Notes: generated by a model from the sequence alone, not told the origin. 36,761 nt of DNA from Candidatus Omnitrophota bacterium (GCA_016782445.1 JADHYM010000013.1:1-36761), one strand, 5' to 3'; numbered from the stretch's first letter, positions 23,605-31,365 are shown. Program-made: numbers and translations.

Positions 23605-24201
23605 ATGGAATGGATATATAGCGATAAAGCAAAAGAGCATTTTACTAATCCCCGGAACGCCTTAAAGGAAAAAGAGCGCTTTGAAGACGATGGCAAGGGT
23701 ACGGTCGGAAATATAAAGTGCGGGGACGAGATGCTTGTAGCGATAAAAGTCGATAAAAAAAAGAATATCATAACCGACTGCAAGTGGAAAACTTATGGGT
23801 GCGCAAGCGCCATAGCGAGTACGTCTGTTATGTCGGAAATGGTGAAGGGAATGCCTATTGAGAAGGCGTACCATATCTCGCCCAAGGATATTACAAAAGA
23901 ACTCGGCGGGCTCCCGGAACATAAAATACATTGCTCGGTTCTCGGTGATAAGGCGCTACGGGCCGCCATTGACGACTATTACAGAAGAAACGGCATGGAA
24001 GAAAAAATAGAAAAAGAAAATGCGAAAATAGTGTGCCAGTGCATGAATGTCACGGATAAGGAAATCGAGCATGCTGTTCTGGAAGGCGTCAGGACTTTAT
24101 TCGAGCTGCAGGAGCGAACGAAACTCGGTACTGTATGCGGGCAGTGTAAGGAGGAAGCCACGCGGCTTTTGAACGAATACATCCGCAAACACTTTAAGTA
24201 A
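23605..24201 (+). CDS. nifU: NifU-like Fe-S scaffold: IscU domain plus BFD-like [2Fe-2S] domain
   Basis: 198 residues. Residues 1-125 are IscU-type with all three scaffold cysteines: NIKCGDEM, YGCASAIAS and KIHCSVLG. The rest is a BFD-like domain with CQC...CxxC (IVCQCMNVTDKEIE; GTVCGQCKEEATRLL), as in the central part of Azotobacter NifU. The C-terminal Nfu domain is absent. It assembles Fe-S clusters from NifS sulfur. The position 26 bases after nifS supports cotranscription. The stop overlaps the convergent polyprenyl synthase gene by 8 bp. No nitrogenase genes are in the window, so a housekeeping role is most likely. Confidence 0.93.
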   Translation: MEWIYSDKAKEHFTNPRNALKEKERFEDDGKGTVGNIKCGDEMLVAIKVDKKKNIITDCKWKTYGCASAIASTSVMSEMVKGMPIEKAYHISPKDITKELGGLPEHKIHCSVLGDKALRAAIDDYYRRNGMEEKIEKENAKIVCQCMNVTDKEIEHAVLEGVRTLFELQERTKLGTVCGQCKEEATRLLNEYIRKHFK

Positions 24202-25231
24202 GCAGTTCTTTCGCGTAATTAATAAGCAAGTTTTTATATTTAGAAGACAAGGCCGAGGACATAATCAAACCCTCGGCTTTTTTAATGTAGCGCTCGATCT
24301 CTTGTGTGGCGTATTCAAGTGAGCCGTATCGTGTTAAGATCCGGCGCAGCTTAAGAAGGTCGCGCATTTTAGCGTTTTTCTTGGCAAGCATGCGTTTTAT
24401 AGTCAATTTATCATTTTTGGAAGCGCTATGAAATGCGTGCCACAAAAGTAGCGTGAGCTTGCCCTCTTTCAGGTCGGTGAGCGGCGACTTGCCGGTATGT
24501 TTTTGTTCCCCGAATATCCCGAGTATATCGTCCCGTATCTGGAAGGCCCTTCCTGTGAACAGGCCGCCCTTAAAAAGGCGCTCTGACTGTAGTTTTGATG
24601 CGCCGCCAAGAGTAGCGCCTATCACGAGCGGAGATGCGAAAGAATAAGAAGCGGTTTTAAGGTCGTAAACAGCTTCTATATCGCTTTTTGATATACGCGT
24701 GATACCCTTAAGCGTGTACAAAAGTTCCGCGCCTTCCCCAAGACCGGTGAGGGCCGTTGCGCGAATGAATTTTTCGAGGGCCCTTTCCTTGCGGGCGGAG
24801 TTTTCGCGAATGGATAAAAAGGTGTCTATCGCCAGGGCGTACATTATATCTCCTATGACAATGGCGAGATCCTCGCCCGTGAATTTAGCGTGCCTCTTTT
24901 TTTTCAGGTACCTAGCGAGTCTTTTATGAAGCGATGGCCTTCCGCGCCGCGCCGGCGACCTATCAATTATATCGTCATGGATTATAAGAAAATCATGCAG
25001 GAGCTCAAGAGAAAGCGCTGTTCTGTATAGTCCCGGAGCCTCATATTTGGCGAAGCCCTTATATGCGAGCACGAGGAAAATCGGCCTTAGACGCTTGCCC
25101 TTTCCGAGCGCGAAGAGACGCATTTCTTTCGAAATTAAGGAAGAGATCGCGGGTATAGAATAGCGCCTGTCAAGGTACCGCAAGGTGCGGGGAAGTTCCC
25201 GCTCAATTTTATTTTTTATTTGGATAATCAT
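24194..25231 (-). CDS. Polyprenyl (geranylgeranyl-type) diphosphate synthase
   Basis: 345 residues, minus strand. The first aspartate-rich motif is HDDIIDRSPARRGRPSLH and the second is FQIRDDILGIFGEQ, whose third acidic position is glycine, as seen in many archaeal-type and geranylgeranyl synthases. GKGKRLRP near residue 45 binds IPP and DLKEGKLTLL follows the second motif. It chains IPP onto allylic diphosphates to make a medium or long polyprenyl chain, for quinone or lipid carrier synthesis; chain length cannot be told from sequence. Its promoter suggests a leaderless mRNA starting at the ATG. It is divergent from mscS, sharing the ATGATATCAT palindrome. Confidence 0.92.
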   Translation of the reverse strand: MIIQIKNKIERELPRTLRYLDRRYSIPAISSLISKEMRLFALGKGKRLRPIFLVLAYKGFAKYEAPGLYRTALSLELLHDFLIIHDDIIDRSPARRGRPSLHKRLARYLKKKRHAKFTGEDLAIVIGDIMYALAIDTFLSIRENSARKERALEKFIRATALTGLGEGAELLYTLKGITRISKSDIEAVYDLKTASYSFASPLVIGATLGGASKLQSERLFKGGLFTGRAFQIRDDILGIFGEQKHTGKSPLTDLKEGKLTLLLWHAFHSASKNDKLTIKRMLAKKNAKMRDLLKLRRILTRYGSLEYATQEIERYIKKAEGLIMSSALSSKYKNLLINYAKELLT

Positions 25232-25247
25232 GGATTAATGATATCAT
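25220..25247 (+). promoter_or_regulatory. Possible plus-strand promoter of mscS overlapping the divergent promoter
   Basis: TTGGAT at 25220-25225, a 16-bp spacer and TATCAT at 25242-25247. The -10 box overlaps that of the minus-strand promoter by two bases, and the -35 box falls within the first codons of the polyprenyl synthase gene. Confidence 0.35.
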
Positions 25248-25266
25248 ATATATAATAACGAGACAA
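25238..25266 (-). promoter_or_regulatory. Minus-strand promoter of the polyprenyl synthase gene, leaderless type
   Basis: Read on the minus strand: TTGTCT (25266-25261), a 17-bp spacer and TATCAT (25243-25238); the ATG at 25231 is six bases further on. The -10 box is half of the palindrome ATGATATCAT (25238-25247). Confidence 0.6.
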
Positions 25267-25306
25267 ACAAAAAGAAATCGGGACAACAAATTATAGGAGT
25301 GTAACA

Positions 25307-26701
25307 ATGAGAAAAAAAATATGCGGAAACACATTATACGCTTTACTTTTTGCTATTGGAATATTTTTAGTTCCTCAGGCGGTTGCCCAGGACGTTGATC
25401 AGGAACTTGATACGGTAAAAAGCGAAATTAAAGAAATAGAAACAAAACAGGCTAAAACAGCCGAAGAGCTTGAGGCAGAAGAAGAAAAAATATACCAGGC
25501 CGAAAAGAAAGCAGAAGAAATAATAGAGAACAAAGAGGACCTCGAGGAACAGGTCAAAATCAAAGAGAAAGAGGCTATGCTTGCCAAGAAAGAGTTGGCC
25601 GTGGCCGAAAGAGAGGCGAAAGCCACAAAGGACCCGGAAACAATTAAAAAAGTAAAAGAACTAAGCGCCAAGGCTGAAAAGCTCAAGAAGGAAACGCTTA
25701 TCTATCAGGACAAGCTTAAAATAGCTACTTCAAAATCCGCTATTGCCCAGCAAAAAATAGAAACCCACAAAAAAGAGATCGAAGAGCTTAAGGCGAATTT
25801 AAACGATTTGCGGATCCGAAAGAACGGCAAAAGAAACTTTTTCGAACAGGCGCTGGTATCCATAGGGATTGTTCTTGTCGGTTTTATAATGTTCCTGCTT
25901 CTTAAGCTTGGCGTCAAGCGGCTAGATGCTTTTCTTTCTAAGGAAAACGAGCTTCGGGAAGACGCAATGACACTGCGCCTGAAGACTTTAGGTAAGCTTA
26001 CAAACTGGCTTGGCGGAATAGCAATTTTTGTGCTTGTACTTTACATGGTTCTTGAAAACCACGGGATAAACGTTGCCCCGCTTCTTGCCGGCGCCGGTAT
26101 AATCGGGTTAGCCTTTGGTTTCGGGGGACAGTATCTTATACGGGACCTCATAAACGGGCTTTTTATCCTTATTGAGGGCCAGTTCCGCATAAATGACGTG
26201 GTTAAAATAAACGAAAACGGTGGCCTTGTAGAGGATATAAATCTACGCATTACGACCCTTAGGGATCTGGCGGGAAGGGTCATTATAATACCGAACGGCG
26301 AGATAAAAACCGTGATAAATTTCACGAGGGGCTATTCGCAGGCGCTTCTCGATATAGGAGTCGCGTACAAGGAAAACGTGGACGAGGTGATGAAGGTTAT
26401 AAAAGGCATCGGCAAAGAAATGCGACAGGATAAGCATTTCGGACGTCTTATATTAGATGACCTTGAGATGTTCGGGGTTGATGACTTCGCGGAATCGCAG
26501 GTAACTATAAAATTTCGCATAAAGACGCTTCCCATAAAGCAATGGGAGGTCATGAGGGAATTCCGTAGGCGCCTGAAGAATAAATTCGATGAGCTTGGAA
26601 TTGAAATCCCATTCCCGCACACGACCGTTTACTGGGGTACAGGAAAAGACAACGAATGGGTAAGGCACTTTGCTAACAAGATAAGCCAGGCGAAAAAATA
26701 A
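25307..26701 (+). CDS. MscS-family mechanosensitive channel with periplasmic coiled-coil domain
   Basis: 464 residues; AGGAGTG at 25294-25300 precedes the ATG. A signal peptide (ALLFAIGIFLVPQAVAQ) leads to about 155 residues of charged coiled coil, likely periplasmic. Three membrane helices follow from about residue 180; the last is the MscS pore helix (LLAGAGIIGLAFGFGGQYLIRDLINGLFILIEGQ), then the beta domain (FRINDVVKI...VEDINLRITTLRDLAGRVIIIPNGEI) and the alpha-beta domain ending in EIPFPHTTVYW. It opens under membrane tension to release solutes in osmotic downshock. The extra N-terminal domain makes it of MscK/YnaI-like architecture rather than minimal MscS. The next gene follows after seven bases. 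Confidence 0.92.
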   Translation: MRKKICGNTLYALLFAIGIFLVPQAVAQDVDQELDTVKSEIKEIETKQAKTAEELEAEEEKIYQAEKKAEEIIENKEDLEEQVKIKEKEAMLAKKELAVAEREAKATKDPETIKKVKELSAKAEKLKKETLIYQDKLKIATSKSAIAQQKIETHKKEIEELKANLNDLRIRKNGKRNFFEQALVSIGIVLVGFIMFLLLKLGVKRLDAFLSKENELREDAMTLRLKTLGKLTNWLGGIAIFVLVLYMVLENHGINVAPLLAGAGIIGLAFGFGGQYLIRDLINGLFILIEGQFRINDVVKINENGGLVEDINLRITTLRDLAGRVIIIPNGEIKTVINFTRGYSQALLDIGVAYKENVDEVMKVIKGIGKEMRQDKHFGRLILDDLEMFGVDDFAESQVTIKFRIKTLPIKQWEVMREFRRRLKNKFDELGIEIPFPHTTVYWGTGKDNEWVRHFANKISQAKK

Positions 26702-26708
26702 ATTTCCA

Positions 26709-27425
26709 ATGTATCTTTACGGAAAAAATTCAGTTCTGGAACGCTTGAAAAGCAACCCGAAAAGTGTCAAAAAAATATTCCTACAGGAAAATTTCAAGGA
26801 CGAAAGGCTATTGAGCGCTGTGCGCGCTTCAAAAATAGCCTGCGAATGGGTCACTGAAAAAGCGCTTCTTAGAATAAAGCGCGCCGATCGGATGCAGGGA
26901 ATCGCCGCTTTAGCCGAAGATTTTCAGTACATGCCGTATCCCGAGCTCCTGGAAAAGGGCCTGCGTGATAAGCTCTCGCTTATCTTTGTTGATAGCCTGA
27001 ACGACCCGCACAATCTGGGATCCATCATAAGAATCGCGGCCTGTTTCAGCGGTTTTGGCGTTGTTATTCCGAAACATAGATCTTGCGAAGTAAACGACAC
27101 TGTCGTGCACGTCTCCTCGGGCGGCGAGAACTTTGTCCCGGTTTCGATGGTCACAAACATATCGGATGCGCTCATAAAGGCGAAAAATAAAAATTACTGG
27201 ATAGTGGGCACAGTTGTCGAAGGCGGGGAGGATATAAATAAAGTATCGCTTCCTTTTCCGCTGTGTTTGGTGCTGGGCTCGGAGGGGGAGGGTATACGCC
27301 ACGGCGTGGAGAAGCGGCTCGAGCTTAAGGTGAGCCTTCCGATGAGAGGGGCAGCACTTTCTTTTAACGTTGCCATGGCTGCAGCCATATTTTGTCATGA
27401 AATCGCAAAACAAAAGCTTACTTAA
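26709..27425 (+). CDS. SpoU/TrmH-family rRNA 2'-O-methyltransferase (RlmB-like)
   Basis: 238 residues. The N-terminal SpoU substrate-binding domain (LYGKNSVLERLKSNPKSVKKIFLQE) is followed by the knotted SPOUT domain with motif 1 DSLNDPHNLGSIIRIAACFS, motif 2 LVLGSEGEGI and motif 3 LPMRGAALSFNVAMAAAIF. RlmB methylates a guanosine ribose in 23S rRNA; motif 3 normally reads SLNVS, here ALSFNVA, so the target site may differ. It would act in the cytoplasm on pre-ribosomes. The downstream HD-like gene starts inside it (29-bp overlap), suggesting a coupled operon mscS-rlmB-HD-plsC. Confidence 0.9.
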   Translation: MYLYGKNSVLERLKSNPKSVKKIFLQENFKDERLLSAVRASKIACEWVTEKALLRIKRADRMQGIAALAEDFQYMPYPELLEKGLRDKLSLIFVDSLNDPHNLGSIIRIAACFSGFGVVIPKHRSCEVNDTVVHVSSGGENFVPVSMVTNISDALIKAKNKNYWIVGTVVEGGEDINKVSLPFPLCLVLGSEGEGIRHGVEKRLELKVSLPMRGAALSFNVAMAAAIFCHEIAKQKLT

Positions 27426-27978
27426 TTTTATCGCCGAGGCCGGTATGCTCAAGCGTGTTAGGCGCTCGGGTTGGTGGGTGCTCGGAATAAAGGACGCCGA
27501 GAGCGTCGCGGATCATAGTTTCAGGTGTGCGGCAATAGGCTACTTAATGGCGAAAGAAGAAAAAGCCTCGCCTTATAAGGTCCTGGTCATGACACTTTTT
27601 AACGACATGCATGAAGCGAGAATCAATGACCTTCACAAGATGGCGCAGCGTTACATAAAATTAGAAAAAGCCGAAGACAGCTCCTTTAGCGAGCAGATAG
27701 AAAAGCTGCCACTTGGCATTCGAAAAGAACTTTCCGGCCTGCGCCGTGAATACAGAGCGCAAAAGACAAAGGAATCCATCATAGCCCGCGACGCCGACAT
27801 TTTAGAATGCCTGATCCAGGCAAAAGAGTACAAAGAACATGGCTTTAAAGAGGCTGTCAAATTTATGAAAAAGGCCCCGAACGTTTTAAAGACAAAAACA
27901 GCTAAAGAGTTGTGGAAACTCGCCAGATCATCGGATATTAATACGTGGTGGGAGCGCTTGAGCGTATTTGAGAGGTAG
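27397..27978 (+). CDS. HD-domain family protein (YfbR/HD_3-like) with Asn in the HD doublet
   Basis: 193 residues from ATG 27397; the earlier start at 27370 would add nine residues. The layout is that of small HD phosphohydrolases: GMLKRVRRSGWW, the first metal histidine in VADHSFRCAAIGYLMA, then TLFNDMHEARINDLHKMAQRYI where most relatives have LHDxxEA, and a final aspartate in ARDADILECLIQAKEY. Replacement of the HD doublet by ND could weaken one metal site, although the following HEA and D residues remain. Typical activity is 5'-deoxynucleotide dephosphorylation. I recall similar FND-type proteins in archaeal and candidate-phylum sequences, so the change may be a subfamily trait. Confidence 0.78.
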   Translation: MKSQNKSLLNFIAEAGMLKRVRRSGWWVLGIKDAESVADHSFRCAAIGYLMAKEEKASPYKVLVMTLFNDMHEARINDLHKMAQRYIKLEKAEDSSFSEQIEKLPLGIRKELSGLRREYRAQKTKESIIARDADILECLIQAKEYKEHGFKEAVKFMKKAPNVLKTKTAKELWKLARSSDINTWWERLSVFER

Positions 27979-27981
27979 CGG

Positions 27982-28707
27982 GTGAGATTTTTTTTATCCG
28001 TATTACTTTGGATAACCGGACTGATGTTCACTGTCCTTTTCTGGTTCGCTGTTTTTGTCACAACTATTTTGCTTTATCCGTTCGACAAGCAAAGAAAGGC
28101 CAGCCATTGGCACGGCTATTGGTGGTCCAACGCTATGGTAGGTATGAATCCCTACTGGAAGCTCGAAATTACAGGGCTCGAGAACATTGATAAAAAACAA
28201 ACCTATGTAATTATCGCCAATCACCAAAGCTTTGCCGATATAATCGTCATATATCAAATTCGCACACAATTCAAATGGGTCGCCAAGGAAAGTCTTTTTA
28301 AGGTTCCGTTTATAGGATGGACCGCGTCTTTGGCAAAGCATATCCGCATTACGCGCGGTAAATTCAGCAGTATAAAAAAAGTGTATAGAGAAGCCGCAAC
28401 ATGGCTAAGAAGCGGCATGTCGGTTACCTTTTTCCCCGAGGGGACGCGAAGCGAGACCGATGACATGGGCAAATTCCAGAACGGCGCTTTTAAGCTCGCC
28501 ATAAAGGAAAAAAAACCCATTCTTCCAATTTCGATAACCGGCACGCGCGAGGCTATCCCGAAAGGAAGCTGGGTTTTTAAGGCAAACGTGACGGCTCATC
28601 TTAAAATCCTTTCCCCTGTTGATACCTCTTCGTATAAACCCGGGGACTTCAGACTGTTGCGTGACAAGGTGCACTCAATGCTTGAAGAGGCAGGAAGGGC
28701 CTCTTAA
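27982..28707 (+). CDS. plsC: 1-acyl-sn-glycerol-3-phosphate acyltransferase
   Basis: 241 residues with a GTG start at 27982 and AGAGGT about 8 bases before it, at the end of the HD-like gene. Two N-terminal membrane helices anchor the protein (FFLSVLLWITGLMFTVLFWFAVFVTTILLY). Acyltransferase motifs: NHQSFADI (NHxxxxD, catalytic His and Asp), KWVAKESLFKVPFIGW, and FFPEGTRS for glycerol-phosphate binding, followed by PILPISITGT. It makes phosphatidic acid by acylating lysophosphatidic acid at sn-2. Last gene of the mscS operon; a strong promoter for the next gene begins five bases after the stop. Confidence 0.93.
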   Translation: MRFFLSVLLWITGLMFTVLFWFAVFVTTILLYPFDKQRKASHWHGYWWSNAMVGMNPYWKLEITGLENIDKKQTYVIIANHQSFADIIVIYQIRTQFKWVAKESLFKVPFIGWTASLAKHIRITRGKFSSIKKVYREAATWLRSGMSVTFFPEGTRSETDDMGKFQNGAFKLAIKEKKPILPISITGTREAIPKGSWVFKANVTAHLKILSPVDTSSYKPGDFRLLRDKVHSMLEEAGRAS

Positions 28708-28711
28708 TATC

Positions 28712-28740
28712 TTGACAAAGAAATGCTTCCTTGCTATAAG
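28712..28740 (+). promoter_or_regulatory. Promoter producing a probably leaderless lipoprotein mRNA
   Basis: TTGACA at 28712-28717, a 17-bp spacer and TATAAG at 28735-28740; ATG 28747 is six bases downstream. The ORF-track start at 28723 lies within the promoter spacer and is rejected. Confidence 0.7.
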
Positions 28741-28746
28741 GACAAT

Positions 28747-29136
28747 ATGAGAATAGCTCTTCTTGTTTTACTTATTTTCCTCGCCGGGTGCTCCGGAAAA
28801 CAGATGAGGGAAGAGTTTGTAGGACTCTCGATAGAGGACGTAAAAACCTCCCCTCATAATTATACGAGAGAAGTAGCTTTAGGGGCCTATGCCTCGTTTG
28901 AAAAAACAAAGGAAGTCATAAACACTCTCAATGGGAGCATAAGATACGAACACTATATTAAGCTTTTCATAATAAGCGATAATTTTAACAAAATATTCAC
29001 AAATTGCACTGATACCACCCAAGTGGGTATTGTCATAACCCCTATCTCTGAAAAGAGATCCGAACTTACCGTGTACTCGGGAAATTACTACCTCGGCAAC
29101 TTTGTGTTCACCAAGCTCATCGAAAACCTGAAGTAA
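28747..29136 (+). CDS. Small lipoprotein of unknown function
   Basis: 129 residues from ATG 28747. The N-terminus is a lipoprotein signal with lipobox LAGC at Cys15 (MRIALLVLLIFLAGC followed by SGK), so the protein is lipidated; Ser at +2 favours the outer membrane under the E. coli rule. The mature part (VGLSIEDVKTSPHNYTREVALGAYASFEKTKEVINTLNG ... IVITPISEKRSELTVYSGNYYLGNFVFTKLIENLK) looks like a small alpha/beta domain, with strands that resemble START- or DUF-type envelope proteins, but I cannot name a family. It has its own promoter and no obvious partner gene. Confidence 0.75.
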   Translation: MRIALLVLLIFLAGCSGKQMREEFVGLSIEDVKTSPHNYTREVALGAYASFEKTKEVINTLNGSIRYEHYIKLFIISDNFNKIFTNCTDTTQVGIVITPISEKRSELTVYSGNYYLGNFVFTKLIENLK

Positions 29137-29149
29137 CCACTATTTTCCC

Positions 29150-29177
29150 TTGCTATTACTTCTAACAATGATATAAT
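29150..29177 (+). promoter_or_regulatory. Promoter of the permease-EIIA gene, followed by a repeated leader
   Basis: TTGCTA at 29150-29155, a 16-bp spacer and TATAAT at 29172-29177. The predicted leader contains TTCGCGTTAG-TTCGCGTTAA-CGTTAG, a direct repeat that also holds the palindrome CGTTAACG, and has no Shine-Dalgarno sequence before ATG 29212. Confidence 0.55.
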
Positions 29178-29211
29178 AAGCCGATTCGCGTTAGTTCGCG
29201 TTAACGTTAGT

Positions 29212-31062
29212 ATGAGCAGCAAGTTAAAAAAAGACCTAAAACTTCTCGATGTTTTCTGCATAGCCTCCGGAGCGATGATAAGCTCCGGTTTGTTTATCCT
29301 ACCAGGAGTGGCTTCCGGAAAAGTTGGCCCCGCTTTATTTCTTTCATACATCATAGCAAGTTTTTTTGCTTTGCCGGCTTTATTGAGCAAGGCAGAGCTC
29401 GCTACTGCCATGCCTAAAGCCGGAGGCGATTACTTTTTTATAACAAGAAGCATGGGCGCCGGCGTCGGGACGATCGGTGGGTCTGCGAGCTGGTTTTCTC
29501 TCTCCTTAAAAAGCGCTTTTGCCCTTGTCGGCATGGGCGCGTACGCCGCTCTCGTAATGAATGTTCCAATAAAGGCCATGGCTATAGGCTTTTGTGTTTT
29601 TTTTACGGGTATTAACATATTGGGCGTGCGCGAAGCCGGTAGATTTCAGAGGGTGCTTGTTCTGGGGCTAATTCTGGCGCTTATTCTCTACATAGTTCGC
29701 GGTTTCCCCGCGGTTGACATAAACCGCTTTGTTCCATTTGCTCCTTACGGGGAAGCGTCTATTTTTGCGACCGCGGGATTTATATTTATTTCGTACGGAG
29801 GGCTGACAAAAATAGCGAGCCTCGCCGAAGAGGTAAAGCATCCCGGCAGAAATATTCCCCTGGGCATGATACTTTCTATTATCGCGGTGGGCGTTTTATA
29901 TGCGCTTGTGGTTTTCGTTACCACCGGGCTCGTTGACCCGGGCATGCTTAAAAACTCGCTTACCCCCATATCAGACGGGGCGACCGCGTCCATGGGGAAA
30001 TTTGGGAACATCGTAATGTCAGTAGCGGCGCTTTTGGCTTTCATATCCACGGCGAACGCAGGCATTATGGCGGCATCGCGCTATCCCATAGCCATGTCGC
30101 GCGATAAGATCCTCCCGGATTTCTTCAATAAAATACACGAAAAATTCAAAACGCCGCACATATCTATTATCTTCACCTCTATTTTTATGGTCATTGCCAT
30201 AATTTTTCTGAATCTTGAAATGCTTGTCAAGGTCGCATCGACATTCCTGATCCTTCTTTATGTTTTTGTCAACCTGTCGGTTGTAATAATGCGCGAAAGC
30301 AAAATTCAGAATTACAGGCCGCGCTTCCGTGCACCACTTTACCCGTGGCTGCAGATCGCGGGAGTAATCTCAGGAATATTGTTGCTTTTCACAATGGGCG
30401 TTGAAACCTATGCCATAACGTGCATTTTTATCGCTTGCGGGTTTACCTGGTACATGATATACGTGCGTCCCAAGGTATCGCGCGAGTTCGCGCTAATCCA
30501 CGTTATACAAAGGATAACCGCAAGCGAAATTACGACGCGTTATCTTGAAACCGAGCTTAAAGGAATAATCAGGGAGCGCGATAATATTATCGAGGACAGG
30601 TTCGACCATTTGATAAAGGAATGCACCATACTTGACCTCCAAAAGCATTATACGATGGACGAATTTTTCAGAGAAACCGCGCGCGTTCTGGCTGGTGAGT
30701 TTGCGGCGGAGGAAGACGCGCTATATAATCTTTTAAAGAAAAGAGAAGCGGAATCAAACACTGTGATACGGCCGGGCCTTGCCATACCGCACATCATTGT
30801 TAAGGGTGAGGATAAGTTCAGGATTCTTCTCGCTCGGTGCAAGCATGGCATAACATTTCCGGGAGCGTCGAACGACGTACACATAGTTTTTGTCCTCGCG
30901 GGAACGAGGGACGAGAGAAACTTTCATTTGCGCGCGCTTGCCGCGATAGCTGAGATCGCGCAGGATGAGGATTTCGATAAAAAATGGCTCAACGCTAAAA
31001 ATAAGCACGAGCTTAGAGATATTATTCTTCTCGCAGAACGAAAACGCTGGAAGAAAAAATGA
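29212..31062 (+). CDS. APC-family amino acid permease fused to a PTS EIIA (nitrogen/fructose-type) domain
   Basis: 616 residues. Residues 1-420 are an APC transporter with about 12 helices: SGAMISSGLFILPG (the GSGIF-like unwound helix), ELATAMPKAGGDYFF, SYGGLTKIASLAEEVKHPGRNIP and ANAGIMAASRYP. After a linker helix, residues from about 465 form a PTS_IIA-type-2 domain: EEDALYNLLKKREAESNTVIRPGLAIPHIIV with the phosphorylatable histidine at His527, then RNFHLRALAAIAEIA. Fusion to EIIA implies control of amino acid transport by a PTS-like phosphorelay, yet no EI, HPr or EIIB gene occurs in the window. Substrate unknown. A hairpin repeat begins at its stop codon. Confidence 0.88.
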   Translation: MSSKLKKDLKLLDVFCIASGAMISSGLFILPGVASGKVGPALFLSYIIASFFALPALLSKAELATAMPKAGGDYFFITRSMGAGVGTIGGSASWFSLSLKSAFALVGMGAYAALVMNVPIKAMAIGFCVFFTGINILGVREAGRFQRVLVLGLILALILYIVRGFPAVDINRFVPFAPYGEASIFATAGFIFISYGGLTKIASLAEEVKHPGRNIPLGMILSIIAVGVLYALVVFVTTGLVDPGMLKNSLTPISDGATASMGKFGNIVMSVAALLAFISTANAGIMAASRYPIAMSRDKILPDFFNKIHEKFKTPHISIIFTSIFMVIAIIFLNLEMLVKVASTFLILLYVFVNLSVVIMRESKIQNYRPRFRAPLYPWLQIAGVISGILLLFTMGVETYAITCIFIACGFTWYMIYVRPKVSREFALIHVIQRITASEITTRYLETELKGIIRERDNIIEDRFDHLIKECTILDLQKHYTMDEFFRETARVLAGEFAAEEDALYNLLKKREAESNTVIRPGLAIPHIIVKGEDKFRILLARCKHGITFPGASNDVHIVFVLAGTRDERNFHLRALAAIAEIAQDEDFDKKWLNAKNKHELRDIILLAERKRWKKK

Positions 31063-31116
31063 ATGAGCACATGATTTACGCGACCAAAGAAAGCGTAAAT
31101 CATAGGTGCGAATTCG
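31062..31116 (-). repeat. Hairpin repeat, copy B (inverted relative to copy A)
   Basis: Perfect stem ATGATTTACG (31071-31080)/CGTAAATCAT (31094-31103), loop of 13 bases. On the minus strand it reads AATTCGCAC-CT-stem-loop-stem-GTGCTCATT, with the same outer sequences as copy A at 9336-9390. It sits between the permease stop codon and the GIY-YIG cassette, sharing AATTCG with the cassette's left arm. Confidence 0.75.
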
Positions 31117-31134
31117 CCCAGCACTAATTTTATG
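31109..31134. repeat. Left inverted repeat of the GIY-YIG cassette
   Basis: Reverse complement matches 31361-31386 at 24 of 26 positions, including 18 uninterrupted (CATAAAATTAGTGCTGGG). The final three bases are the ATG start codon of the nuclease gene. Confidence 0.85.
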
Positions 31135-31365
31135 TATTATGTTTACGTTTTAAAATGTAAGGATAGAGAAGAATTGTACTATGGCTATAGCAGCGATATC
31201 GAGCGAAGGCTTAAAGAACACAATACATCCGGTAATTACGCATTAGTTTATTACGAAGCGTTTAAAAAAGAAAAAGATGTAAGATCTCGAGAGCAAAAAT
31301 TGAAACATTACGGCCAGGCAAGGACGCATCTTAAAAAAAGAATACATGAATCGATTAACGCATAA
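31132..31365 (+). CDS. Small stand-alone GIY-YIG nuclease domain protein
   Basis: 77 residues. The GIY-YIG strands read YYVYVLKC and LYYGYSSD, then the conserved arginine region IERRLKEHN and the catalytic glutamate region DVRSREQKLKHYG. There is no DNA-recognition domain. Start and stop codons both lie inside the flanking inverted repeats, so the ORF is the loop of a potential 26-bp stem. No Shine-Dalgarno sequence is present and the start codon would be buried in the stem of a full transcript. This arrangement suggests a compact mobile cassette. Related to UvrC/homing-type nucleases by fold only; real function unknown. Confidence 0.88.
   Translation: MYYVYVLKCKDREELYYGYSSDIERRLKEHNTSGNYALVYYEAFKKEKDVRSREQKLKHYGQARTHLKKRIHESINA

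Noticed and set aside
22391-24201. nifS-nifU as a sign of nitrogen fixation
   Set aside because: No nitrogenase structural or cofactor genes are in the window, and NifS/NifU pairs serve general Fe-S assembly in many anaerobes.
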